7,506 bases of DNA from CAZTLI01 sp964614375 (GTDB taxonomy: Bacteria > Chloroflexota > Anaerolineae > Aggregatilineales > Phototrophicaceae). Made by a program: the position numbers and the translations under genes. The notes under the pieces were generated by a model. That model had not been told where the DNA came from. It made no database searches and saw nothing but the letters and a program-made list of their open reading frames with translations. This document shows, piece after piece, positions 1 through 6,328 of this stretch; position 1 is the stretch's first letter, and each line of letters opens with the position of its first letter. The DNA lies in NCBI GenBank assembly GCA_964614375.1, contig CAZTLI010000269.1, positions 1 to 7,506 of the forward strand. The letters are read 5' to 3'.

Positions 1-365
1 CCGAGCTTCGCCAGGCCGGCCAGGGACTCATCCAGATTGAGTGTATCCGGGCGAATGTCGGCAAATACAGGTTTTGCGCCACGCAATACAAAGGCATTAA
101 TCGTGGTCACGAATGTAAACGACGGGACAATGACTTCATCCCCCGGTTGAATGTCTAACAACAGGGCCGCCATTTCCAGCGCATGGGTACAGGATGTTGT
201 TAGCAAGACTTTTGGCACACCCAACGCCGCTTGCAGCAGGGTATGACACCGTTTGGTGAACTGACCATCACCGGAGATGTGTCCGTCGGTAATAGCTTGG
301 GCGATATAACGGAGTTCATCGCCTGTGAGGGTCGCCTTGTTGAATGGAATGTCGTAAGTAGCCAT
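1..365 (-). CDS. wecE: WecE-like dTDP-4-amino-4,6-dideoxy-sugar aminotransferase (N-terminal part, cut by window edge)
   Basis: PLP-dependent sugar aminotransferase of the DegT/DnrJ/EryC1/StrS family, cytoplasmic. Family members transfer an amino group from glutamate to C4 of dTDP-4-keto-6-deoxyglucose; E. coli WecE (RffA) makes dTDP-Fuc4N this way. About 121 codons are visible, starting MATYDIPFNKATLTGDEL. Blocks seen include GDGQFTKRC near residue 34, LLTTSCTHALEMAALLLDI near 55-75, QPGDEVIVPSFTFVTT and NAFVLRGAKPVFADIRPDT. As remembered, these follow E. coli WecE closely and align from its first residues. The PLP-binding lysine lies beyond the left edge, so activity cannot be judged. It begins 10 bp after the wecD stop codon. 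Another in-frame ATG lies three codons upstream (372-374); neither has a clear ribosome site, and I chose 365 because it gives the family-like N-terminus. Product stereochemistry (galacto or gluco) is inferred. Confidence 0.88.
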   Translation of the reverse strand, partial: MATYDIPFNKATLTGDELRYIAQAITDGHISGDGQFTKRCHTLLQAALGVPKVLLTTSCTHALEMAALLLDIQPGDEVIVPSFTFVTTINAFVLRGAKPVFADIRPDTLNLDESLAGLAKL

Positions 366-375
366 ACGCACCATC

Positions 376-1134
376 TTACACAGTATCGTGGCAGTTGGTT
401 AGCCACTTATGATACCAAAGCTGTACCGAGTACATCAGAAACCCGCACCGTTGATACAAGCGCTGTGCCGGGACATTGCGCCCCTGTGTCACAACGGTCA
501 CCCGCTCGACACCCTGTTCAGCAAACCAGCGCAGGGCAGCATTCACCAACTGCTGTCCGAGACTCAAGCCCCGCGCCGTTTCCGCCACACCCACCAATCC
601 AATGTCACCCCGCTTGCCCTCTTCTAACAAATGACAGGAGATATAACCCGTGGGCTGTCCATCAATCACACCCACCAGCGTGATGTCGGCATAGTCTTCG
701 CAGCTTTTCCGAATCCAGATGCGATAGAGTTCATTGCACTTCTCACGCGGGAAGCACGGGTCGTAATAAAAGCGGGAGGCGATGTAAGAGCCTTCAGCAA
801 TGTGTTCCAATGTCGAAATGTCGTCGGGTTGTGAGGGACGGATGACCAGTGTGTCTGACCTTGCATCCGTCAATAGTGTGTTGCGTTTAAAGTCGTATTC
901 TAAGGTGACACGAATGTCTTTGAAGCGAAAGTTATAGTCTTCTGCGATACGCACGGTCGCGGCGTCGTCGGCCTCAGCCAAAAAATAGAGGCAATCAATC
1001 GCGTTTGCTTCGCTCCAACGCATAATGTCGATGATGTTGGTTTTGTCCAATGAAGCGGTATTAATTTTCGCGATGCGCTGCCCAAAAAATTCCGTATCCC
1101 AGGCGAGGAATTGGCACAAGGATTTGTTCGTCAT
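376..1134 (-). CDS. wecD: WecD-like GNAT N-acetyltransferase for a dTDP-4-amino-4,6-dideoxy sugar
   Basis: Predicted cytoplasmic acetyl-CoA-dependent enzyme that N-acetylates the 4-amino sugar made by the adjacent WecE-like aminotransferase, as E. coli WecD (RffC) does for dTDP-Fuc4N. It has 252 residues, slightly longer than the E. coli protein (about 224). The N-terminus carries WDTEFFG (12-18), a mark of WecD-like proteins. The GNAT domain occupies roughly 95-245: motif A is IGLVGVAETARGLSLGQQL (R188 to G193, with Ser at the usual middle Gly), then N220, and LYQRCGF (226-232), whose Tyr227 is in the place of the GNAT general acid. The ATG overlaps the formyltransferase stop codon by 4 bp (ATGA) and has a good ribosome site, GGGAG at 1140-1144, 5 nt away. 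The family and gene pairing are well supported; the exact acceptor sugar is inferred from the neighbours. Confidence 0.85.
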   Translation of the reverse strand: MTNKSLCQFLAWDTEFFGQRIAKINTASLDKTNIIDIMRWSEANAIDCLYFLAEADDAATVRIAEDYNFRFKDIRVTLEYDFKRNTLLTDARSDTLVIRPSQPDDISTLEHIAEGSYIASRFYYDPCFPREKCNELYRIWIRKSCEDYADITLVGVIDGQPTGYISCHLLEEGKRGDIGLVGVAETARGLSLGQQLVNAALRWFAEQGVERVTVVTQGRNVPAQRLYQRCGFLMYSVQLWYHKWLTNCHDTV

Positions 1135-2069
1135 CGCGACTCCCGCCCAAGTGTATCGTTCACACTCTTGAGAATAATGTCAGCGCAAACCACCTCACCT
1201 TTACCTAACTGGGCTTCTGTCAGCATGATACGACCATCGCCCGTGAGCACCATCGTTCCCTTACCCGGATAAATCTCAACCACGCGCCCCGGCACCTGCG
1301 ATACATATGGTCGTGTATCGGATACTCGTTCCGCTTTCCAGATCGTTAACTTCTGCCCTTTAAACGTGGTGAACGCACCCGGATATGGCCTTGTGCTGGC
1401 GCGAATGAGGTTATAGATACGCTCGGTGGATTGTGACCAGTCAATTTCACTGTCTTCCGGTGTCCACTTGCAGGTAAATGTCGCCAGTGAATGGTCTTGA
1501 GCTGTGCGAGGCGCATTCCCGGCCAGCAAGTTGGGCAAGTTTTCCTCAAGCAGGTCGAGATAGGTCTGCGTGACTCGCTCCATCACGTCGGCAATGGTTT
1601 CATCTGCGCCGATAGGCACACGCCGCTGCGCTACAATGTCGCCCGCATCAACCTCTTCTGCCATTTCAAACAGCGTCACCCCGGTATGGTCTTCGCCATT
1701 GATGATGGCCCATACTGTCGGTGCAAACCCGCGATAGACAGGCAGCAGCGAATCGTGGAATACAAACGCGCCCAATTTCGCACGATCATAGATGTGGCGC
1801 GGGATGAGATAGCGCCAGCTGACTGACAATAGTAAGTCAATCGGAGTTGAGTCCCAAAAGTCGGCTAATTGTTTACTGGCGACGCTGCGGGCTTCAATGA
1901 ATTGACAGCCATTCGCTTCTGCGAGGGTGCGAATGTCATCCACAAAAGGCGGTTCCCATGCCACCTCTCTAAAACTGAAGACGACAATCTCCGTATCCGG
2001 CGCAAGTTCGAGTAATTTTTTCAAAAATAGATAACCGCGTTGTGTGGCGCACATCAAAGCAATTCGCAT
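1131..2069 (-). CDS. ArnA/Fmt-family sugar N-formyltransferase with an altered catalytic triad
   Basis: A 312-residue two-domain formyltransferase. Residues 1 to about 185 form the formyl-THF domain and about 205-305 the Fmt-type C-terminal domain, with WTPEDSEIDWSQS and RPYPGAFTTFKGQKLTIW as in the ArnA formyltransferase domain. The hallmark block is FHDSLLPVYRG (104-114), followed by GVTLFEMAEEVDAGDIVAQ. In the family, N10-formyl-tetrahydrofolate donates the formyl group and an Asn-His-Asp triad acts. Here His105 and Asp141 are present, but the Asn position is Val103 (codon GTA). The gene lies inside a sugar operon and not beside a peptide deformylase gene, so a sugar amine is a likelier acceptor than methionyl-tRNA. 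The probable substrate is the dTDP-4-amino sugar of this operon; this is inference. The start ATG shares one base with the upstream stop codon (TGATG) and has AGGAG at 2075-2079, 5 nt away. Confidence 0.85.
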   Translation of the reverse strand: MRIALMCATQRGYLFLKKLLELAPDTEIVVFSFREVAWEPPFVDDIRTLAEANGCQFIEARSVASKQLADFWDSTPIDLLLSVSWRYLIPRHIYDRAKLGAFVFHDSLLPVYRGFAPTVWAIINGEDHTGVTLFEMAEEVDAGDIVAQRRVPIGADETIADVMERVTQTYLDLLEENLPNLLAGNAPRTAQDHSLATFTCKWTPEDSEIDWSQSTERIYNLIRASTRPYPGAFTTFKGQKLTIWKAERVSDTRPYVSQVPGRVVEIYPGKGTMVLTGDGRIMLTEAQLGKGEVVCADIILKSVNDTLGRESR

Positions 2070-3031
2070 CAGTGCTCCTGTTCTGGAATGGGGGTAGCTG
2101 TCGTCTCGCGGATGGTATAGGCCGGACGATCCATGATACGAAAGTGCATTCGTGCCAGGTATTCACCCATGATACCGAGCGCGAACATCTGCGCCCCGGC
2201 AAATATCGCGATAATCGATGCAAGGAAGGTAAATCCGGGTACATCATTGGCGAGGATAAAGCGGTTAAATAACAGATACACCATCACCAGAAAACCAAAA
2301 CCCGTCATCACGAAGCCCAACAAAGTTGCCATTTGCAATGGAATCGTGCTGAAGCCCGTCATCATGTTAAAGGCATGGGTGATGAGTTTGACCAGCGTAT
2401 AATTGGATTGCCCAATCGTGCGCTGTTCATGCGCTACAAAAATAACCTTGAAGCGGGTTGTTCCCCATGTGAGCAGGACATCAATGCTGACAAAAGGCCC
2501 GCGAAAATCAACAAACGCTTCACGCAGCGTCGTCCGAAACGCCCGAAACGCGCTGACATGCCGCGCAGTCTCTGCCCCCATTGACTTTTGCAGCGCGAGT
2601 TTGGTCATTTGTGAGGCCAAATTGCGGAAGATGCCATGCCGTTCGTTTTTCGGTGCGCCATAGGCCACGTCATAGCCATCGTCGAGTACGGCTAGCAGGC
2701 GCGGGATTTCAGCGGGGGGATGTTGTAAGTCATCGTCCATCGTCACGGTGATGTCGTAACGCGCGGCACGGATACCACAGAGCAGCGCATTGTGCTGACC
2801 ATAATTCCGCATCATATTGATGCCTTGTATCCAGGCATATTGATCTGCCAGTGATTGCACCACCTGCCAACTGTTATCACGGCTGCCGTCATTCACAAGA
2901 ATCATTTCATAGCCTTGCGCGATTTGTGGCAGCAGTTCAGCCAACGTCTCGACCAGTAGACCAATGCTGTTTTCACTGTTATAAACCGGGACAACAATTG
3001 ATAAAGAGGGTTTCAAGTAAAACTCCCACAC
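2069..3031 (-). CDS. ArnC-like GT2 membrane glycosyltransferase (polyprenyl-phosphate sugar transferase)
   Basis: A 320-residue family 2 glycosyltransferase resembling ArnC, GtrB and dolichol-phosphate mannose synthase. These enzymes move a sugar from a nucleotide donor to a polyprenyl phosphate at the cytoplasmic face of the membrane. Motifs seen are VPVYN (14-18), VNDGS (46-50), NYGQH (76-80) and the metal-binding DDDLQHPPAEIPRL beginning at D99. GQSNYT (207-212) precedes two membrane helices at about 235-256 and 267-290. Length and order match ArnC (about 322 residues). It leads an operon with a formyltransferase, as ArnC works with the formylating enzyme ArnA, which suggests a formylated or acetylated 4-amino sugar on undecaprenyl phosphate. 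The boundary given is the furthest in-frame start, a GTG at 3031 directly abutting AGGAAGG. A TTG at 3014-3016, five codons in, is 6 nt from GGGAG and may be the true start (315 residues). Family is sure; donor and acceptor are inferred. Confidence 0.9.
   Translation of the reverse strand: MWEFYLKPSLSIVVPVYNSENSIGLLVETLAELLPQIAQGYEMILVNDGSRDNSWQVVQSLADQYAWIQGINMMRNYGQHNALLCGIRAARYDITVTMDDDLQHPPAEIPRLLAVLDDGYDVAYGAPKNERHGIFRNLASQMTKLALQKSMGAETARHVSAFRAFRTTLREAFVDFRGPFVSIDVLLTWGTTRFKVIFVAHEQRTIGQSNYTLVKLITHAFNMMTGFSTIPLQMATLLGFVMTGFGFLVMVYLLFNRFILANDVPGFTFLASIIAIFAGAQMFALGIMGEYLARMHFRIMDRPAYTIRETTATPIPEQEH
3023..3027 (-). promoter_or_regulatory. Ribosome binding site favouring a TTG start for the glycosyltransferase
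   Basis: GGGAG on the minus strand lies 6 nt before an in-frame TTG at 3014-3016, giving an N-terminus of MKPSLSIVVPVYN. The upstream GTG at 3029-3031 has a purine-rich AGGAAGG with no spacer, which is too close for normal use. Either could be used. Confidence 0.4.
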
Positions 3032-3054
3032 CCTTCCTGTTCGGCAAGGCCTCT

Positions 3055-3082
3055 ATTATGAACGTGAGCTACAAATGCACAA
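3055..3082 (-). promoter_or_regulatory. Candidate sigma-70 type promoter of the sugar operon
   Basis: On the minus strand TTGTGC (3077-3082) and CATAAT (3055-3060, five of six matches to TATAAT) are separated by 16 nt. Transcription would start near 3048, leaving a leader of about 17-32 nt before the glycosyltransferase. The element sits in the 108-bp gap after the ligase-like gene. Read-through from that gene is equally possible. Confidence 0.35.
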
Positions 3083-3102
3083 GGGCAAATTGGGTTAAAC
3101 AG

Positions 3103-3122
3103 CCACCGCAGCGAACTGCTGG
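3103..3122 (-). other. Small hairpin with a UUCG loop after the ligase-like gene
   Basis: Read on the minus strand, GCAG-TTCG-CTGC forms a 4-bp stem with a stable UUCG tetraloop. It can be extended by CCA pairing with TGG across a GG bulge. It begins 17 nt after the stop codon of the upstream gene. Only three T residues follow shortly after (CTGTTT), so it is at best a weak intrinsic terminator. It may instead protect or separate transcripts. Confidence 0.3.
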
Positions 3123-3139
3123 ATGTATTTGACAGCGAT

Positions 3140-4933
3140 TTAGAGGTAGCGTTTCCGTAAGGCGGCATGGACGCGGTTGGTGACGGCCAGGACAGCATCG
3201 GGGTTATGCGTGCCGCGTGTGCCGCCTTCTTCTTCAAACGCGCTCTGCAAAATCTGTCCCCAATTGCCCGTACTCCGCAGCATGGGGTCGCTGATATACT
3301 GCTCAACCGTCTCCGCACTGCGCCCACTGGGCGGCTCAAGCATTCGATTCAAGCTGCTATATACGTCATCCACATCGCGGGGACTAACCTGTGCCATTTC
3401 GACAAGGTTGCGGTGCATATAAAGGCGCTTGATTTCATAGAATTCGGCTAACGATAGTGCATCGCCCGTTGCCGTTTTGAGCGTCAAATCTGTGCCTACG
3501 CGGTCAGAAGTGTCTTGCTGGTGTTCATAGTCTACGGACGAGAGCGGGCCTAGAATTGACCACAATACCCGGTCTTGCATCATCGGCTCCAGGTCACAGC
3601 CATGTTTACGGAAATAGGCTTCAATCAACACATGGCTGAACTCAAAGTCCGTCAGCACCGCCGCCATCCGAGATGCGCTCACATTGACCGGCATTCCTGT
3701 GCTTTCGAGTGTACAGATGCGTTTACGTGGACTCAGGTCAGGACGGACACGTCCGATGGGATTGTGCATAACAGAGAGTATCTCACCCAATCCCTTCTCA
3801 AACAGGTGTGCCCGTCCAACCGCGTTCGCCCGCTCAGAGCGTATTAAATCGCCATAATCGTCCATACCTGTCGGGCTGATATGGGGCATGGTCGGGACTT
3901 CGATGTACCGTCCGGTGACGGTCGTCCGCCGCAGATGTTCACGCACACACAGCAGCTCCGGGTCACTCGTCCCATTGACAAAGGGCGCACCTTTAAGCAG
4001 GGCACTGTTCGCAATCGCTGTCGCGCTCCGCAGCATGGTATAGAAGGTCAACAACCCCAACGCTTCTGACCGTCCAGCCAGATCGAGATGAATATGGCAG
4101 CCTTGAATGCGAAACATTTCCACAAAATTGCAGTCGCCAATATGATATCGTGCCTGCGCGTCGCGCAATCGCTGTTGATATTCTGGAAACATGCCGTTGA
4201 CTTCGAGCATTAAATCGACAGCCGTATGCACTTTGGGGTCATCGGTGAGTTTGAAGTCGCTTTCGATGGGATAGGCCGCCATCACCGCCGTGTGCAGGCC
4301 AGTCATTTCACTGGCGCGCACGAGCGAAGTCATAATCCCATCCAGCGCGTGCCGGGTACGATGATAACCGACGCCGGGCGCGACATGAGCTTCGACCTGA
4401 TACTGACAGGCTTCGCGGTCTACCTGTGGCGTGATGCCCAATTTATGGGCATGGAGCTTGTAGAGTTCAATGTACGCCTGTACTTCCGTTTCATCCGGGC
4501 CACGACCATCGGGGTGCAGCAGCCCCAGTTCGACTTCTGCGCCTAAAGCCCGCATTTGAACCGTGGGCGTGTCGGTTTCGTGGATGTTGGTGTGATTGAC
4601 ACCGGGATTCATGTTATAAAGCACGATGCTATCCAACAACGATTTGTGTTTACGATAGCGTTGGCTGACAAAGCTGCCGAGGATGTGCGTGCGCCCGTTG
4701 CAATGCCCCAGAATGAGATTACCCTTAGCCGATGAATCGTAATATAAAGAGACAGGCGCGCCAATCGCATCTGAAATATCTTCTAATGGCAGGCTATCCG
4801 TATCCGCCTTGCCATTGGCCTTGAGTGATTGAATCGCCTCATAAAATTGGCGTTTCTGTCGTTCGATTTCGTCCCAGGGAATCGCTGAACTGAGTTCAAC
4901 GAGCATTTCATTAGACGGCAGCGGGTGATTCAT
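3140..4933 (-). CDS. Divergent GCS2/YbdK-like carboxylate-amine ligase with extra N- and C-terminal regions
   Basis: Likely ATP-dependent ligase of the glutamate-cysteine ligase type 2 (YbdK) superfamily, which joins the gamma-carboxylate of glutamate to an amine. Numbering is from an upstream GTG at 4954. Family-like blocks in order are LGAEVELGLLHP (137-148; E140, E142), QYQVEAHVAPG (184-194; E188), QGCHIHLDL (284-292; H287, H289), KGAPFVNGTSDPELLCVREH (321-340) and RKRICTLESTGMPVN (410-424; E417). They correspond to the Glu-x-Glu metal site, the second Glu, the His-x-His segment and the late Arg/Glu motif of YbdK. The protein is about 600 residues against about 370 for YbdK. The extra length includes about 130 residues before the first motif and a tail after about 530. 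I chose ATG 4931-4933, which has a weak AAAGAG upstream; the GTG at 4954 has no visible ribosome site. The true substrate is unknown and no glutathione-synthesis partner is in view. Confidence 0.7.
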   Translation of the reverse strand: MNHPLPSNEMLVELSSAIPWDEIERQKRQFYEAIQSLKANGKADTDSLPLEDISDAIGAPVSLYYDSSAKGNLILGHCNGRTHILGSFVSQRYRKHKSLLDSIVLYNMNPGVNHTNIHETDTPTVQMRALGAEVELGLLHPDGRGPDETEVQAYIELYKLHAHKLGITPQVDREACQYQVEAHVAPGVGYHRTRHALDGIMTSLVRASEMTGLHTAVMAAYPIESDFKLTDDPKVHTAVDLMLEVNGMFPEYQQRLRDAQARYHIGDCNFVEMFRIQGCHIHLDLAGRSEALGLLTFYTMLRSATAIANSALLKGAPFVNGTSDPELLCVREHLRRTTVTGRYIEVPTMPHISPTGMDDYGDLIRSERANAVGRAHLFEKGLGEILSVMHNPIGRVRPDLSPRKRICTLESTGMPVNVSASRMAAVLTDFEFSHVLIEAYFRKHGCDLEPMMQDRVLWSILGPLSSVDYEHQQDTSDRVGTDLTLKTATGDALSLAEFYEIKRLYMHRNLVEMAQVSPRDVDDVYSSLNRMLEPPSGRSAETVEQYISDPMLRSTGNWGQILQSAFEEEGGTRGTHNPDAVLAVTNRVHAALRKRYL

Positions 4934-4981
4934 GATGTCATGGCTCTTTCGCACATGGGTGGTTGGCTACTGTTGCCAGTG

Positions 4982-5010
4982 ATTCTTACGAATGCTGACG
5001 TTTAGTTCAA
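4982..5010 (-). promoter_or_regulatory. Weak candidate promoter for the ligase-like gene
   Basis: On the minus strand TTGAAC (5005-5010) and AAGAAT (4982-4987) are spaced by 17 nt, each matching consensus at four of six bases. A separate -10-like TACAAT occurs at 5016-5021 without a good -35. Some promoter must lie in this divergent region, but the choice is uncertain. Confidence 0.2.
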
Positions 5011-5041
5011 GGGGCATTGTATCCAAAAACCCTTTGGCAGA

Positions 5042-5085
5042 GTGCCCAATGGAAATGTTCTATTTTCGCACGGGCACGATAGAAC
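5042..5085. repeat. Two interleaved inverted repeats (operator-like or pseudoknot-like)
   Basis: GTGCCC (5042-5047) is repeated inverted as GGGCAC (5072-5077). GTTCTAT (5057-5063) is repeated inverted as ATAGAAC (5079-5085). The arms alternate in the order A-B-A'-B', and all pairs are perfect. As DNA this could be paired operators; as RNA it could form an H-type pseudoknot with loops of 9, 8 and 1 nt. It lies between divergent genes and overlaps the LexA-like palindrome. Confidence 0.45.
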
Positions 5086-5094
5086 GCTCGTTCT
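5081..5094. promoter_or_regulatory. LexA/DinR-type SOS box candidate
   Basis: AGAACGCTCGTTCT is a perfect palindrome of 6-bp arms around CT. It contains GAAC-N4-GTTC, the core bound by LexA (DinR) in Bacillus and relatives. It lies 147 nt before the recombinase start and about 95 nt upstream of the recombinase -10 element. That is rather far for simple repression of that promoter, but it could cover an upstream or divergent promoter. One site alone could occur by chance. Confidence 0.4.
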
Positions 5095-5188
5095 TGATTA
5101 ACCCGCAGTCATGCCGTACTATCCATGGCAACTAAACCCCACACACAACACTGCGGCGCGCAAACAGTAAACGGTTCACACATCCGCA

Positions 5189-5197
5189 TGTTATAAT
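5189..5197 (+). promoter_or_regulatory. Extended -10 promoter of the recombinase gene
   Basis: TGTTATAAT is an exact TGnTATAAT extended -10 element. No good -35 hexamer sits 16-18 nt upstream, as is usual for this class. Transcription would start near 5204, giving a leader of about 37 nt. A near copy of the -10, GATAAT, lies 11 bp downstream (5203-5208). Confidence 0.6.
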
Positions 5198-5240
5198 GGG
5201 TGGATAATTCTGTTCTTGGACAATCGGACTCGCACAGCCT

Positions 5241-6311
5241 ATGAGCCAACTGCCACAGCGTCGTAAAAATGCCGACATCATCCTCGCCGAACAGGGTGGA
5301 TTAACCTTCAACTTTGCAATGGCACTGCCCGGACGTGCCAGCAGTCGTCATACCCAGCGCGCTTACTTTCGCTGGATTGATACCTATCTCGTGGATGTGG
5401 CCGGGATGAAGGCCACGCGCGGCGATTCGCGGTATATGCGGATGAGTTCGCTCCCGATACAAATTCTGCGGGATATATTGACCGCGCAGCAGTTACGGGC
5501 ATGGTTAGGCGTGTTGGCGGGGCGGGGGCATGGCAAGCAGGGTTTGGGACAGGCGCGGGCAGCTATCGTCACATTGACGGATTTACTGGCTGAAGCCGAG
5601 TGGATAGACGACTATACCGCCGCGGCGATGGCGCGAGTCCGTCCGCCGCGCGCTGAAGACGGGCAGCGTCCGGGTCGGTGGTTGTCACTCGACCAGCTTC
5701 GTGAGTTAATGCAAGCCTCGCGAGAAGTGGCGACCTCCCAAAATCAAGAACTGCGTAATCATGTCATGGCGACGATGCTATGTACGATGGCGCTGCGCCG
5801 TGAAGAACTGGCGGTTGCGCGTTGGGGTGATTTATCGCTGCAAAATAATCGACCTGTGCTGCGCGTGCATGGTAAAGGCCGCAAAGTGGCGACGATTGAT
5901 GTGCCGCGCCCGGTGTTGCGCGCACTGGATTATTGGCGGCGGGCAATTGCGCCGGGCGAACTGCACCCGCCTGCGGGGTCGCCATTGATACGACGGATCT
6001 GGAAAGGCGGACGCATCTCGCGGCATGGTCTGACGCCGGATGGCATCTGGCACAATGTCGAACGTTTCGCGCGATATGCGGGATTAGGTCATGTCACACC
6101 ACACGATTTGCGGCGTTCTGTCGCCGGGGCACTCCAAGAAGCGGGTGTAACCATCGACAAAATCAGCCAACTGCTGCGTCATAGCAATGTCGCCGTGACC
6201 GAACGCTATCTAAGCCGTCTGCCGCGCGCCAATGAAGGCGCGGTCATCATGAGCGAAATCCTCGACATAGACGGCGCGACTATCGAATGGCCCGGTTTTG
6301 CTGAGGAATAA
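5241..6311 (+). CDS. Tyrosine recombinase/integrase (lone, XerC/D-like fold)
   Basis: A 356-residue site-specific recombinase of the phage-integrase family, which cuts and rejoins DNA through a covalent phosphotyrosine link. The N-terminal SAM-like core-binding domain (about 20-135) includes HTQRAYFRWIDTYL. The catalytic domain (about 145-335) has all expected residues: R186 in ALRREEL, K212 in GKGRK on the beta-hairpin, H288 and R291 in HDLR, H314 in LLRHS and Tyr323 in ERYL, nine residues after H314 as usual. There is an insert of about 20 residues (55-75) between early helices compared with XerC/D. It has its own extended -10 promoter; the ribosome site before the ATG is poor. It is flanked by ordinary genes on the opposite strand, with no excisionase, transposon ends or tRNA nearby. 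It could be an element remnant or a domesticated recombinase. Its target is unknown. Confidence 0.9.
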   Translation: MSQLPQRRKNADIILAEQGGLTFNFAMALPGRASSRHTQRAYFRWIDTYLVDVAGMKATRGDSRYMRMSSLPIQILRDILTAQQLRAWLGVLAGRGHGKQGLGQARAAIVTLTDLLAEAEWIDDYTAAAMARVRPPRAEDGQRPGRWLSLDQLRELMQASREVATSQNQELRNHVMATMLCTMALRREELAVARWGDLSLQNNRPVLRVHGKGRKVATIDVPRPVLRALDYWRRAIAPGELHPPAGSPLIRRIWKGGRISRHGLTPDGIWHNVERFARYAGLGHVTPHDLRRSVAGALQEAGVTIDKISQLLRHSNVAVTERYLSRLPRANEGAVIMSEILDIDGATIEWPGFAEE

Positions 6312-6328
6312 GCCTGTGTACGCACTAA

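Noticed and set aside
231..683. 150-residue plus-strand open frame
   Set aside because: It is antisense to the wecE/wecD genes, is rich in Pro, Ser and His with no family resemblance, and both genes beneath it have strong homology.
1491..1826. 111-residue plus-strand open frame
   Set aside because: Antisense shadow of the formyltransferase, which has clear motifs in its own frame across the whole stretch.
1131..2069. Methionyl-tRNA formyltransferase (fmt)
   Set aside because: The fold is shared, but the C-terminal domain resembles ArnA, the gene is coupled to sugar genes, and no def, rsmB or priA neighbour is seen.
3103..3122. Strong rho-independent terminator after the ligase-like gene
   Set aside because: The stem is short with a bulge and is not followed by a proper T-run, so I list it only as a hairpin.
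4226..4546. 106-residue plus-strand open frame
   Set aside because: Antisense to the ligase-like gene over its conserved Glu and His motifs; no motif of its own.
4955..5240. tRNA gene or small protein gene as an integration target
   Set aside because: No cloverleaf arms, GTTCRANNC T-loop signature or open frame with a ribosome site could be recognised; only control elements are visible.
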